The notes: generated from the letters alone by a model not told the origin. A stretch of 64,000 bases of DNA from Antitrichia curtipendula (GCA_951230915.1 OX579637.1:6510001-6574000), one strand, 5' to 3'; counted from the stretch's first letter, positions 26,690-37,465 are shown. Made by a program: numbers and translations.

Positions 26690-28850
26690 TAGTGAAGCAT
26701 AGGATTCCTAAAATTGCCAGGTCACCTCCAAAGAGTGTGCCTTCATGACAACAAGCATCCAATGTGAATACTTCAAAGACATTGAACTCCTCAGAGGCCA
26801 AACATCAAAGTTCATTCTTCTATGTGCAGGTCATATTTTTAGGTTCAATCTTGAAATTAAACATCTCAATGATATTTTGAAATGACCATCTTCAAAGATC
26901 AAAATGAAATGCTACCTATAGTTCTAAATTTTTGTTCCTAAATTTTCTATGATAGATCATAGATTTAATTATTCAAAAATTTATTTGGATTTTAATCATA
27001 CATTACTATATATTGTAAGACATCTCAATTTTAAAATAATTGTTTTTATGAAGAAATTTGTCGAAGTAAGCCAAATCCGACTTAATGTTATGAAACTAGA
27101 AACATTAGATATGTACTTATATAACACTATTGCATCAAAGTCACGATCTTTTAAGATATTTGTATGCAAAGTTGTAGTATAGGATTTAGGATTTAGGGTT
27201 TAGGATTCATGTCATTCATATAAATGTTGTCCAAATTAGAAGTGTATTTTGAAAATGGATGTGTGATAATATTTTGATGTAATATTAAAAAATCATTTTG
27301 GTCATGATAGTATAGATTGATACCTAATTACCTACTTATAAGAAATTGCCCCATTCAATGTCAAATAATGTTGTCAAAAATCATTTGGAGTTATATGTTG
27401 CGCTCTTGAGGAGTGCGGATCATGAAGTTAGAAAAAGCATATAGAATTGTCTTATGTTTCTAAAATTCAAAATTCTTTATTCAAAATTGATATCAAAGAA
27501 TATTAATTGTCTATTAGAATATTTTTTCCATTGGGATTAACAATTCTTCAATTCTTCAATTTTTCCAAAAGTTTTTCGCGTATTATTTTTCATTTAATAG
27601 TGCACCAATTTCTACTTCACAAATTTAAAAAAGTGAATGTGTAGTTCTTTTGAGTTTAACCCCTAAAGTCCCATTGTCCCATCGGGTGACAAAATGGATT
27701 TCAGATTTCTAGGCAAGCTCCTACGGCCTCAATATTTTTTGTAATTTTCTAAATTTTTGTGGTATCTTTTAGAATAAATAACTAGGAGGATTCATTTTTG
27801 AATTGAATTCTAACAGTTAAAAAAAAAAAAAAATTCACGAGGACAAGATTCCTTGCTAGATCAATTTCACAATTGAAATTAGTATATTTCAATTCTATCT
27901 TAGAGCTATTAATGATTTAATTTTTCCTTCAATCTTGAATCTACTTCTAGTTAATAATTTTTTAATGAGTGAAAACTAAGTGTTTATTTTTAAATATCTT
28001 TTTTTCTAGATTCTCAACTCAATTGGTTATCATATAAAATTAGAAATTCACCATCACTAGAGTAGCCTTTTTCAGTTAAAAAGGTTCAAAGCCAAAAATT
28101 TAGTTAAGCAAGGTGCCTAAAAAGTTGGGGTTAAACATTTCACATTTATTCATAACTCAATTGCCTAAATTTTGGCTAAAATGCATAAGGTGAAAGACGT
28201 ACGTGAATATTCCTAAAAGGGTTGAATGACCAAACATCCCAATTTAGAAAAGCTAGAGAAGTAAACATTTAATTTTTAAATTCCATGCACAATTGCATAT
28301 TGGTGAATTCTTTGAGGTATAAATTCATTCAACTAATGTGGGACAATGGTGTTGATAAAGTTACTTAAAAGGTCTATTGTTGAATTTGTTTAGTAAAAAA
28401 TATTCACATAAGAAACTAAAAATTCACTTCAAAGTTTTATTTGCAAACTTGTGCGTGCTATGAACTCAAGAAACACCTAAACCCAATCAAGAATCCTCAA
28501 GTTAAGTCCTTGTTTGAAGATGGTCCATATATTTCTTGAGGAACTTAATTTGCATTTGTTTTCATATTTTAAATTAGTTATGATTTCTTACATTTGTGAC
28601 TTTAGGGTATACAATTTAGGATTTAGGTTTTAGGGTATAGGATTTAAGGTATAGGGTATAGGGTTTAAGGTATAGGGTATAGGATATAAGGTTTAGGGTA
28701 TAAGATTGAAGATCATTGCATTAAAAAATCGCTGGAGTTCTATTTAATGATTTAAGTTCTTTAATAAAGAAAGTGGATCTCAATGAGAATTTTGTCTTTC
28801 CCATCCTTGTCATTATTCGTTGGCTGAGGTCGTTTTAGGAGTCAGATGAT
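26690..28850. other. AT-rich non-coding stretch inside the hAT
   Basis: No supported gene. It holds telomere-like tracts at 27181-27208 and 28607-28700 and a possible TTAA-flanked element at 27660-28130. Confidence 0.55.
27660..28130. mobile_element. Possible TTAA-flanked element, 471 bp
   Basis: It begins CCCCTAAAGTCCC after TTAA (27656-27659) and ends GTTGGGG before TTAA (28131-28134). The right end is a poor match, so the boundaries are tentative. If real, it belongs to the family at 4639 and 12775. Confidence 0.35.
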
Positions 28851-28854
28851 GCAG

Positions 28855-29340
28855 CCGTCCGCTTGGTCGGACGGCCTCGAAAAATCTCCCAGTTTCATCT
28901 CCACTTGAGAGGGGCTGTCGGATTAGGCGGATTGCCCACGCGCCCGCTAATCGAATGGGCCCATTCGACATTTCAACGCCTTTGCCGAAGTCGTCCGATC
29001 AGTCGGACGGCCCAGAGAAGACAACAGCCATCCGATTCATCAGGGCCGTCCGATGAGTCGGACGGGTGGCGTCCGCCTGATCGGACGATCCTGACAAAGC
29101 AAACGATTGCCTGTTCAAACAAGCGGATGGTCGAGGCATCCGCCTTTGATAAGAAGGTCGTACGGCCCAGAGCGGACGGCGGCCGTCCGATTCATCGGGG
29201 CCATCCGATGAGTCGGACAGGTGGCGTCCGCCTGATCGGACGGTCCTAACGAGGCGGACGATGATCTGTCCGCCTCATCGGGTCCGTTTGATCAGGTGGA
29301 CGGTCGAGGCATCTGCCTTGGATAAAAGAGTCGAAGGGCC
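28855..29340. promoter_or_regulatory. GTCCGATCAGTCGGAC-type palindrome cluster upstream of the kinase-like gene
   Basis: The best-preserved cluster: near-perfect palindromes at about 28857, 28995, 29047, 29073, 29199 and 29227. Each has GTCCG and CGGAC arms around 4-6 bases (ATCAGT, ATGAGT, CCTGAT). Two ~60-bp blocks (29040-29100 and 29190-29250) are near-duplicates. The cluster ends ~230 bp before the ATG at 29567. Confidence 0.7.
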
Positions 29341-29566
29341 CGTCTGATCCTCACTTTTATTTTCCCCCTTGTGTCATGCAAGTGAGAGCGGAGAGCTTGG
29401 TGGTTTATCCTCCATTGGCTCCTTTTTAAGTGAAGATAAGAGTGTGATTTCTAGGGGGTACTTGTTGCTTTTTTTTTCTAGATTTCGTGTATGATCATCT
29501 GGCAAATCCTATATTGCCTTGTGGATTAGAAATTGCAGGTGCACTTCTAATCGTGATTTCATCACA

Positions 29567-31053
29567 ATGCTGAGACCAAAGATGGCTGCGAAGGACAAAC
29601 AAGTGAAGTCGGACACTGAGGCGAGTATGGACGCTCCTTTTCTTGCTTGCAAAGCATTTTTCATTGAGTGTGTTGTCAAATTTTATGAGTCGGAAACCAC
29701 TGCGTCATTGCATATCAAATATGCAAGGTATGAAGAGGAGTGCCCAGATAAATTCAAGGGAGATATGGCACAAAAGTTCATGGATGCTTTAAACGTACTT
29801 CAATGGATTCATGAAATGGAGAAGATGGGCTTCCAACAATATTTGAGGAAACAAGGTCCATGATGCATTGTGGAATGCAAAGGTGATGATAGAGAAGTAC
29901 GCGAAGCAACACCGCGTAGGTGATGGCGCTTTTCAACAGGTTATTTTGAGGGCAGACTTGTTTGTTCACTAGTGCGCGCCTTTTGCAAAGACACGAAATA
30001 GGCAAGGTTCAATGAGTTGGTGGAATAGTGATGAGGGACTTGTGGAGTTGCAACGTAGGCGACAACATCTCTTAGCGCTTCCAGAAACAGCAAGGGTGAT
30101 TCCACAAGATGATCAAGTCCTGAGACGTGGATACGCAACAATTCGGAGGGTCCGAATTGAAGGATGTCATGAGATATCCACATTTTGGGAGTTCGCAGCA
30201 AAGGTATCTCATCAACAACGCTTACGACCTCAGCTCGCAAGATTGGAACACCAAAACGAGTCAACGGCAGTGAGAATTCTACATGATGGAGTTATCCGGT
30301 TTTCTGCTGTTCATGCAACACAAAACGAAGGGTACTCGTATTGGTGGAATGGCGGAACATTGGGGCAAATGTTAAAAATGGATAAGGAATATCCCGATAA
30401 CATTGGCATTCGGTTGGCTTATTCTCAACCGACCCCGGAAGAGGAGACCAAAGCTTTTTTTCTTGATTGATGGAGAAAGAAGCGCATAGAGTTTGCATGG
30501 GCACTGGTGCACCTCATGAATGTAGTGCATAGCGCTAGACATTTGCACAATGATCTTTCAGTGGACAACATTATGTTTCACTTTCCCGATGATGAGTCAC
30601 GTGTTTACATTGGAGTTTGTGATTGGGGCATGACTACTTTACGTAATGAACCAATGAAGTCCTTGTACACGTTCACCTCTCAGAGTGAGCGGACTGAGAC
30701 CTTGAAAAAGAGGTGGTGGGTGGACCCTTCTATTGCATACTTGCATAGAAGAGATGCAAATGTGTCAACGATACCGGATTTATCACGTAAATCGGAGGAA
30801 TATGCAGTTGGTCGAATAGCTCAAGCCATCAACAATGGTTGCATGTCGGCGGACTACGTGAGCTTGCATCGGGAAAAATGAAGGATATATAAGATTTAGC
30901 CATGAGGATTTGGCAAAGATTTTTCACCTTTATTTGGAGCGCCTTTGTGATTCGGTGATTGATTCTTGAGGTAGCTTGTCCGAAATCATCCACCAATTTA
31001 CCAATAATCACAATTGGCCTATTCCGGATGAACACTTCCGCCACTCATATTAG
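29567..31053 (+). pseudogene. Protein-kinase-like hAT cargo gene, broken
   Basis: The ATG at 29567 opens a ~98-codon segment. A frameshift near 29840 continues into the frame holding 30012-30881, and a second frameshift near 30875 leads to a final TAG at 31051-31053. The kinase-like core has YSYWWNGGTLGQML (hinge region), HNDLSVDNIMF (catalytic loop; HND for HRD, Asp at 30552) and CDWGM (DWG for DFG, Asp at 30621). A convincing glycine-rich loop and VAIK lysine are not seen, so it may be a divergent kinase or pseudokinase. In-frame nonsense codons: TAG 29970, TGA 30468 and TGA 30967, each explicable as CAG or CGA. Its place among element genes with their own palindromes suggests cargo. Confidence 0.55.
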
Positions 31054-31660
31054 TGTCTATGGTGTAAGTGGACTATATAGAATTATAGAAGTATTAGGTA
31101 AATGTAAAAGTAAATACAGAAATCAATATGATTGTGTGTAAGGATTTTCTAGTATATATATGCACCATCAATGTATACCAATATATGTGCACCCTTATAC
31201 TTGATATAAAGTTTTGAAATGTTTGTATGTTTTGAAACTTCCAATGTCTAATGTCTACCATCTATTTATGCATTCATCATATGTTTTGCTTGGAATCCTT
31301 GGATGAGAAGTGCAATGCAACAATTATTGTTGATGGATGTTAGCTTGGTATGAGTGAGTACATAATTGTATAATCAATGTTGTACACATATAATGATAGT
31401 AGAATTACATCGTACGCAAATATTTTTTATATTAAAAAGCAATACAATTGATACTTGAACAATATCGCTATGATGATACCAAATACCAACCTCCAAATAC
31501 ATTTTAATACAATATATTTATATCAAAGTATTTTAGTAAGTAAATGCTATTTGCCGAGATGCCGATATTTTTGTACTATGATTGTCACACTCCATAATCC
31601 CATGGCAAAAGATTTCAAGGACCACTTGATTCTGTGACACCGACTAAAATAGTTTTGTCT
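31054..31660. other. AT-rich gap between kinase-like gene and minus-strand cargo gene
   Basis: No gene recognised. It is the convergent 3' space between the two genes. Confidence 0.5.
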
Positions 31661-31663
31661 ACT

Positions 31664-32892
31664 TTACTCGGAATCTGAATGGATGTCATCTCTACGACTT
31701 GGTGGTGTGAAACCAGATCCATAAATGCCAAGATATTGTCCTCCGCCCCAATTGTATACATATTTGTTTGGCGCAGTTTGTTGATTGGGATTTCCATAGT
31801 AAGGACCTCCAAAAATAGGAGGAGGAACTATCACTACAATAAATGACTTGTCCATAATGACCGCACCAACAACAATGACTTCAAAATGACTATTTTGCAG
31901 TCATTGTTGTCGGTGCAGTTATTGTAGACAAGTCATTTAAACCCCCATTTTCTTGTAGTGTATATCACGATACTGAGACCTTCTTTGCCTTGGTTTGATA
32001 TGATGAGAGCCTATGTGGCGCTCATATGAACCACCCATAGTAGATCCGGGATAGTATTGGAAGCCTCTTGGGCTAGATCCAAAATCGTGTGTGGTTCTAT
32101 GGCTTCTTTCTGGGTTGTAATAAGTACCTCGGGGGTCGTTAGCGTAGTGTAAGACCCTTTGACCATCTTGTGAACCAGATGCAGTACGATCATGTTGGTA
32201 GGACCTGTCATGCCTGTGTTGTTGACCCCGATCCTCCATGCTTCTACGCGTAGCTTCTTGCATTTGTTGATTGAACTCAATGTCTTCCCGAGCTTCTTGA
32301 CGCTCATGCCTCACTCCAAATGTCACGGGTGCTGGATTGTCTTCTACATCATCGTCGTCCGACCATTCATCCTCAGCATCCGGCAATACAACCGATGGAA
32401 ATCCAAACTGCCCTCGATTGGACCACATCCGCATAGAATTGCTCGGTTGAGTCCAACTTGTATAAAGAACAGCGTCAGTGTGCTTCATATTGTCAATATT
32501 TTTCCGTAAATTGTGCGCCAATCTATATCTTTGTGGAGTACAATCTCTGCCCAAACCATGGCCATGTTGGAATAATTCATGACATTTGGTTTGGAATCAG
32601 GCAACTCAGCCCACGGCGTTACTTCCTCGTATCGGTGAACAAAGTGTTGGCTCTCGCACGTGGAAATTTGTCCTTCCCAACGTCGAACATGCTTGTCTGC
32701 TCGTTCTTGTGACCACATTTTGGAGAGGTGCGTCATTTTGACGTACTTTTTGCACATTGTGCAGTCCCAAACCTTCTTGAGCTTTTCTTCCCATCCAGGT
32801 TCAGCTACACACATTGGATTTGCCCAATCTTCCCAGTTCATGTCCTGGGATTTGCCTTTCTTACTGGACCCTGAGCTTTTATCGCAAAGCAT
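31664..32892 (-). pseudogene. hAT right-end cargo gene: CKKYVKM-domain protein, broken
   Basis: The ATG at 32892 starts a domain with CTMCKKYVKMTHLSKMW, QHFVHRYEEV and NYSNMAMVWAEIVL, clearly homologous to residues ~50-140 of the left-end gene at 14786. A frameshift near 32500 joins a second part rich in Arg, Gln, His, Tyr and Gly, ending at 31664. A 129-bp MITE (31832-31960) splits the C-terminus; removing it with one TAT copy restores the frame exactly (RDI continuing into VPPPIFGG). The gene reads inward from the right end of the element, mirroring the left-end gene. The domain is unrecognised; its conserved Cys and His residues suggest a zinc-binding fold. Confidence 0.6.
31832..31960. 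mobile_element. CACTA-type foldback MITE, 129 bp
   Basis: Begins CACTACAA and ends TTGTAGTG, with the 3-bp duplication TAT (31829-31831 and 31961-31963). Inner arms around AATGACTTGT and ACAAGTCATT, and AACAATGACT and AGTCATTGTT, make almost the whole element a hairpin. CACTA ends and a 3-bp TSD identify the superfamily. It interrupts the minus-strand cargo gene. Confidence 0.9.
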
Positions 32893-33129
32893 GGTAACCT
32901 TGATTGAAATGAAATGATTTGATGACGAAGTTCACATGAATCTTTAGAACAACTGAACAAAATGTTTGAAACTTGCCAATGAAACGGGGTGAAGTTGTTA
33001 ACAAGGCCTTCAAAACCAAGTAATCACCAAAAGAATTTGGTGCAATTCAGTATCTGAGCACAATTGTTCACGCACCAAAACAAAGGGGCACGCAGAGCCA
33101 CTGAGAGGCATTGGATCATCCACTCCGCA

Positions 33130-33484
33130 AGGGAAACGATTGTGAGGAATAAGCCGTCCGCCGCGCTATTTATGGCGTCCGAAGGCGGACCAAGCAATGT
33201 GGACGCGTACGTGCAAATCGGACGCCCTAGAATCGGACGGGCAGATCGTACGGACAGAAACCGATGTCCGCTGGATCGCACGGCCACTGTCGAAGGCGGT
33301 CGCACCGCGGACGGGAGTGCAGACGGTCGATCGGACCATCAGACAGCGCGATCTCGTCCGCACGATCCCGTCCGCGAGCCCGACGCCTTGTCTGCCCGAG
33401 ATCGCAAGTCCAACGCCCTGTCCGACCGCGCAAGCGGCCCGTCCAGGGTTCAGCACCCACGTCCGCCGGACGTCTGGACGTCCT
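33130..33484. promoter_or_regulatory. GTCCG/CGGAC cluster, right end of hAT
   Basis: GC-rich block with CGTCCGAAGGCGGACC, AATCGGACG, TCGATCGGACC and GTCCGCCGGACG words. It adjoins the right TIR and lies ~240 bp upstream of the minus-strand gene start at 32892. It mirrors the left-end cluster; both ends share CGTCCAGACG just inside the TIR. Confidence 0.7.
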
Positions 33485-33502
33485 GTCAACCCTGTTCACA
33501 AC
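33484..33502. repeat. Right TIR and target duplication of the giant hAT
   Basis: TGTCAACCCTG (33484-33494) is the complement of the left TIR, followed by TTCACAAC (33495-33502), identical to the left target duplication. Confidence 0.9.
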
Positions 33503-34346
33503 ACTAATCCAAATGAAATGAATCAATCTTTATATTACATAATTATATAGACAACAATGTAATCTACAAGAAATAATTTTATAAAAATTATTTCAAGTTA
33601 TTGTGATTTATTTATTGCTTGCGGTTGACTACTTTGAGCTTTGTGCAGGGGAATTATTGCTATTGGAGAATCAATTTTATTAAAAACTATATTTACAAAT
33701 TAAAGTTTTAAAAAACTTGTTTCTAAAATTGAGATAATAGGAATTACACGGAACCTTCAATTGTTACCCATTGAGGCACTTGGGACTTAAGGGGTTATGG
33801 AGTTAATCAAAATAGAATGAATACAAATCTTTTGAACAAACATCAATCCATGCAGTAAAATTTAAAAATTTAGTGAGTTTTAAAAAGTAAATTTACTAAG
33901 ATGACTTTGGAATGTAAATTGGAAAATCTTATCATGACTTTTGCAGTAATTCCCTTTTTGAAAGTTTTTGTTTATAGTTGTGAAGAAAATATTTTTAGTT
34001 TGTATTTTGTTTGAGTTCATTGTTCCATTCCTTATTTTTGCAAGAAGGTGATCTATTTTGCCAACCATTCTTCAGATTCCTACATTTGTGTCATTGTGTG
34101 AGAATCGAATTTCCACCGCCAAGGTCTTCAAAGCTAGAAAGGGTCCCAAAATTTTCAATCTTCAATATGTAGAAAGTAAAGGAGCTCCAAATTCAATGCC
34201 TATTTTTATACCATTAAATAAAAATGATAATAGAAAAATTGAACAAACATTTTATATGAATGAAACTGGTGTTTTGTTAATTTAGCATGAATTTGATTAT
34301 GCCATCTGCGAAAGGTTACATCTCTTGGTGTTTGTGGTTTTGATTT
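33503..34346. repeat. Direct segmental duplication, unit 2 (right part)
   Basis: It resumes the homology to unit 1 at 5983 and continues to about 6890, including the last codons of the DUF7869-type C-terminus on the minus strand (near 34270-34345). Homology stops abruptly near 34346, so this downstream gene copy is truncated. Confidence 0.8.
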
Positions 34347-34349
34347 TTT

Positions 34350-36820
34350 TTGCATGATATGTATATTTGAATGTTTTGTAGTTTATTCATGTACATTCAT
34401 AATTATTTCTCATCACTTTCATATTGAATTCCAAATATATTCACAAAACAATTTTATATAAGATACATGAAGATATCATATTAAGAGTGTAAAATCATGT
34501 GGAAGTCATTGACTTGGGCACAAAGGTGGATCATACTTAAGGTTGCTTAAAGCTCTTCAAATTATTAATTTGATTAGTGGTAAATAATATTATTAAATCC
34601 AATCATTAAACATAGATTTTTATTAAAAGGCACTATTCATGCCAAGTCTTTTTGTAAATATTCATGATTTTGATGCAATTTTATTCTTGTAGAATTTGTT
34701 CTCCTCACATCTATAAAAATGTTATTACACTTTTCATTCCAAACAATGTAGTACTTCACAAGTCATGATGATAATAATTAAAATGCCGAAAGCAATGAAT
34801 TTGAGAATTAGGTGAAGTGCACATTTTCATATCAAATGACCAATGTTGAAATGCATGGAATGCCTTTTATGAATCTAGTATTGCATTTACTTGACTATTT
34901 GATTGATATTATTATGGAAATTTAATCACTTGTCATGCATCTAGAATCTAAGACAAACAAATTTGTTATCTATTACAAATTCACATAAGCATTATATACT
35001 AGAGCAAGACTTCATATATGCAATAATATTAAATATTTTTATTGGCACTAAGTCATGCAACTTGTGTGGCATAGCTTTTGCTCCAAGATTATTTTATTCC
35101 AACAATTAGTAAGGTGACAAAACAAATTATTTTTCCAATGACCGACCCGTCGTTCAATGGTTAAAAATTTCTAAACGCCAAAATCAAAAATATTTCACTT
35201 CATGAATGAGTAATACGTAGCGTAGTGTGGTGCAATGTCTGGGAAGAACCGGCGGCTAGTTCAAAAATAGCTGGTGGAATTGGAAAAAAACCCGTTGGCA
35301 ATTTGAAAACATCGGCAAAAAAATGGTGAAAATGTCTATAAATTTTTTATTTTGAATGGAAAAAAGAAAAAATAACTGGACTCGGTACTTGAAAAAACGG
35401 TTTAGTATGGAAATTGGAGGAAATTAGTTGATAAAACTAAAAACTATAACTTCCCGAACACTCGTGTGGAGAAGGAGCTTGGAATTGCAGGTTTGAGGTC
35501 CCGGACTACAGGTTCGGAATTGGTCTGGGAGGTCAACGCAAGGTCGGGGGAGGTTCAGTTATAGGTTTGGTTACAGGCCTGGGAGGTTCGGGTAGAGGTT
35601 TGGCTACAGGCTTGGGAGGTTTAGGAAGAGGTTTGGTTACAGACCTAGCAGGTCGTCACTCCTTTTTGGCGGCGCAGGTTCATTTTTCGTGACTTTGCAG
35701 GTTGTTGTTCTCGTTTGTTGCGCAAATCACTAGGTTGTTGGGTCGATTTTTCAGTGTCGTAGTTCAACTTGAATTACTCGTGTGCTTGAATCTCTAGGTT
35801 CTGGGGTTTTGGGGTCTCTGTGTGTAGATTGGTCAGTGTGTTGCGCGAGAAGCCACCAAATTCGGAGAAGTTTGGTTGCTCGATCCCCATGGTGCATTCT
35901 CCACACACTCCTTATCTGCAATTTGGGGTGTACGCAACAGGTTTGTGGGATTGGTGTGCTGCGCGGAGGAGCTCGGTGTTGCTATGCTTGATGTATGCTG
36001 CACGGAGAAGCTTCACGGCGGTTTCCTTTCTCCTGCGAGTTTGCGGTTGTGGTTGCATGCTTCCTTCTCCTTGGCTGTGAGTTATCGACCTCATTTGTTC
36101 ATGTTGTATTGGTCATGATATTATGTAAATGCTCTTGTGTTTGATTTGTTTAGGGTGTTCAGATGCAAGCGAGGCTTGGTTGTGAAAACTAAAGCTACAG
36201 ATGTAAACTTTGAGCGAACTTGCTCAAAGGTGTATCTGTTGATGCAAGAACTAACAAATTGCTCCAATGTAACAAACTTGCTTACGAACTTTGAGCAAAC
36301 TTGCTTGGGTTGTATCTTTTGATGCAAGAATTTTGTTTGTTGCGTAGAGAAAGTACTTGCTCAAGGTGTAGGGATTAATGCATGAATTCAGATTGTGGCT
36401 AGCCAAAGTTCATTCAATTTGTTGCTACGATTTTGAGGTTTAGAGTGACTTCACAAGTTTTTCGTTTTCAAGATTTTCAACTTTATCACTGTGTTGTGTT
36501 TTTGCAATCTGTGGTTTAGTTTTCATTAGTTTTTGTTACTTGTTTCTTGAATTCATGCAGTGTTTGTCCAAGTTCTTGTGAAATGTGACTTCATTTCTAA
36601 CTCTGTAAGTCTTATTGTGTGCAGATTTTGTAGTGCACAACAATTGAGCTGCCATTTCATTTTGTGTAGACAAAGCAGTCGAAGGTAAGAAATTCCTGCT
36701 TCCAAACTCTTTCAGGCATTTTGTTTTGTTTTTGGTAGTTTACTTCATGCAATAGTTTTTTATTATAACTTAGGATTTTCAACACGATATTCATTCTCTA
36801 AAACAGTAACACCTATTTGA
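34350..36820. other. Non-coding stretch with two small repeat patches
   Basis: No supported gene. At 35520-35655 a ~45-60-bp motif (GAGGTTTGG(C/T)TACAGGC...GGGAGGTT) recurs about three times. At 36205-36335 a ~75-bp segment with AACTTGCT and TGATGCAAGAA recurs. The region 35770-36120 is less AT-rich and open in several frames, but I see no recognisable protein. Confidence 0.45.
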
Positions 36821-36824
36821 AACG

Positions 36825-37004
36825 ATGCTCGAGCCGAAGATAATTATCTTCGGCTCAAGGATAATCATGCTCGGACCGATGATGGTTATCTTCGGCACGA
36901 GGATAACTGTGCTCGAGCATAGTTATCCTCGAGCTGAAGATAACCATCGTCGGTCCGAGCACAATTATCCTCGAGCCGAAGATAATTATCTCCGGCTTGA
37001 GCAT
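36825..37004. repeat. 180-bp compound palindrome built of smaller palindromes
   Basis: Two ~84-bp arms are inverted copies with about five mismatches around a short centre (GTGCTCGAGCAT). Each arm itself contains TTATCTTCGGC...-type palindromes and ATGCTCGG/CCGAGCA sites. It could extrude as a cruciform or act as a compact array of binding sites. It lies ~500 bp upstream of the ParB/MTase-like gene. Open frames on both strands here are by-products of the symmetry. Confidence 0.85.
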
Positions 37005-37099
37005 GATTAACTTCCTCTTATACATTATAGACCTTAAACAAAACAACCCACGACAATCCAAACAAGTAAAATAACATTCCAAAATAAAAAACAACACAA

Positions 37100-37465
37100 A
37101 CAATATTATCCTTGAACCGAGGATAAATATACCGGTCTGCAAAAATACATACTAATCATAGGCGACGGCAACCACGATATATAATGTAACTATCGTCGAG
37201 CCAAGGATAAGTATCCTTGCACCGAAGATAAACATCAACGTGAGAAAGACAGAACTAACTAAATCAACTTTGCAAATAACAAAAGTATAAAGACACAAAC
37301 AAGCTAAAGTAACTAACCATAATGTATGAGCCGACAATCATGAAGAGGATTATCCTCGGCACGAAGATAACCCAAGTCAATGTAGGTTCTCCTAATAGAA
37401 TACAAATTGCAGCGGTAAATAGATGAGAAGGTAGATGCTACAATTATCCTCGGACCGAAGATAAT
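37100..37465. promoter_or_regulatory. TTATC(C/T)TCG...CGAAGATAA palindromes upstream of the ParB/MTase-like gene
   Basis: Sites near 37103, 37192, 37205, 37350 and 37443, ending ~50 bp before the ATG at 37517. Same family as those upstream of the DUF7869-type genes. Confidence 0.65.

Larger units (their letters stand above)
14339..33494. mobile_element. Giant 19.2-kb hAT transposon with cargo genes
   Basis: Bounded by 11-bp perfect TIRs and an 8-bp TSD; the empty site is in unit 1 (5975-5982). It encodes a BED/DUF659/hAT_C transposase on the plus strand (22944-25288). It also carries a coiled-coil/RING-H2 gene, a kinase-like gene and a minus-strand gene homologous to the N-terminus of the RING gene. 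GTCCG/CGGAC palindrome clusters sit at both ends and at three internal places. Most hAT elements are 2-5 kb, so this is very large even after subtracting the nested 3.7-kb LTR-like insertion and the MITE. All its genes are broken, so it is now non-autonomous. Confidence 0.88.

Noticed and set aside
33166..33550. Overlapping frames of 85-117 codons on both strands at the hAT right end
   Set aside because: GC-rich palindromic subterminal sequence is stop-poor in all frames; no conserved product.
36825..37142. Open frames on both strands encoding repetitive IIIFGSRI-like peptides
   Set aside because: They arise from the compound palindrome and repeated palindromic words; mirror-image frames on both strands are a symmetry artefact.
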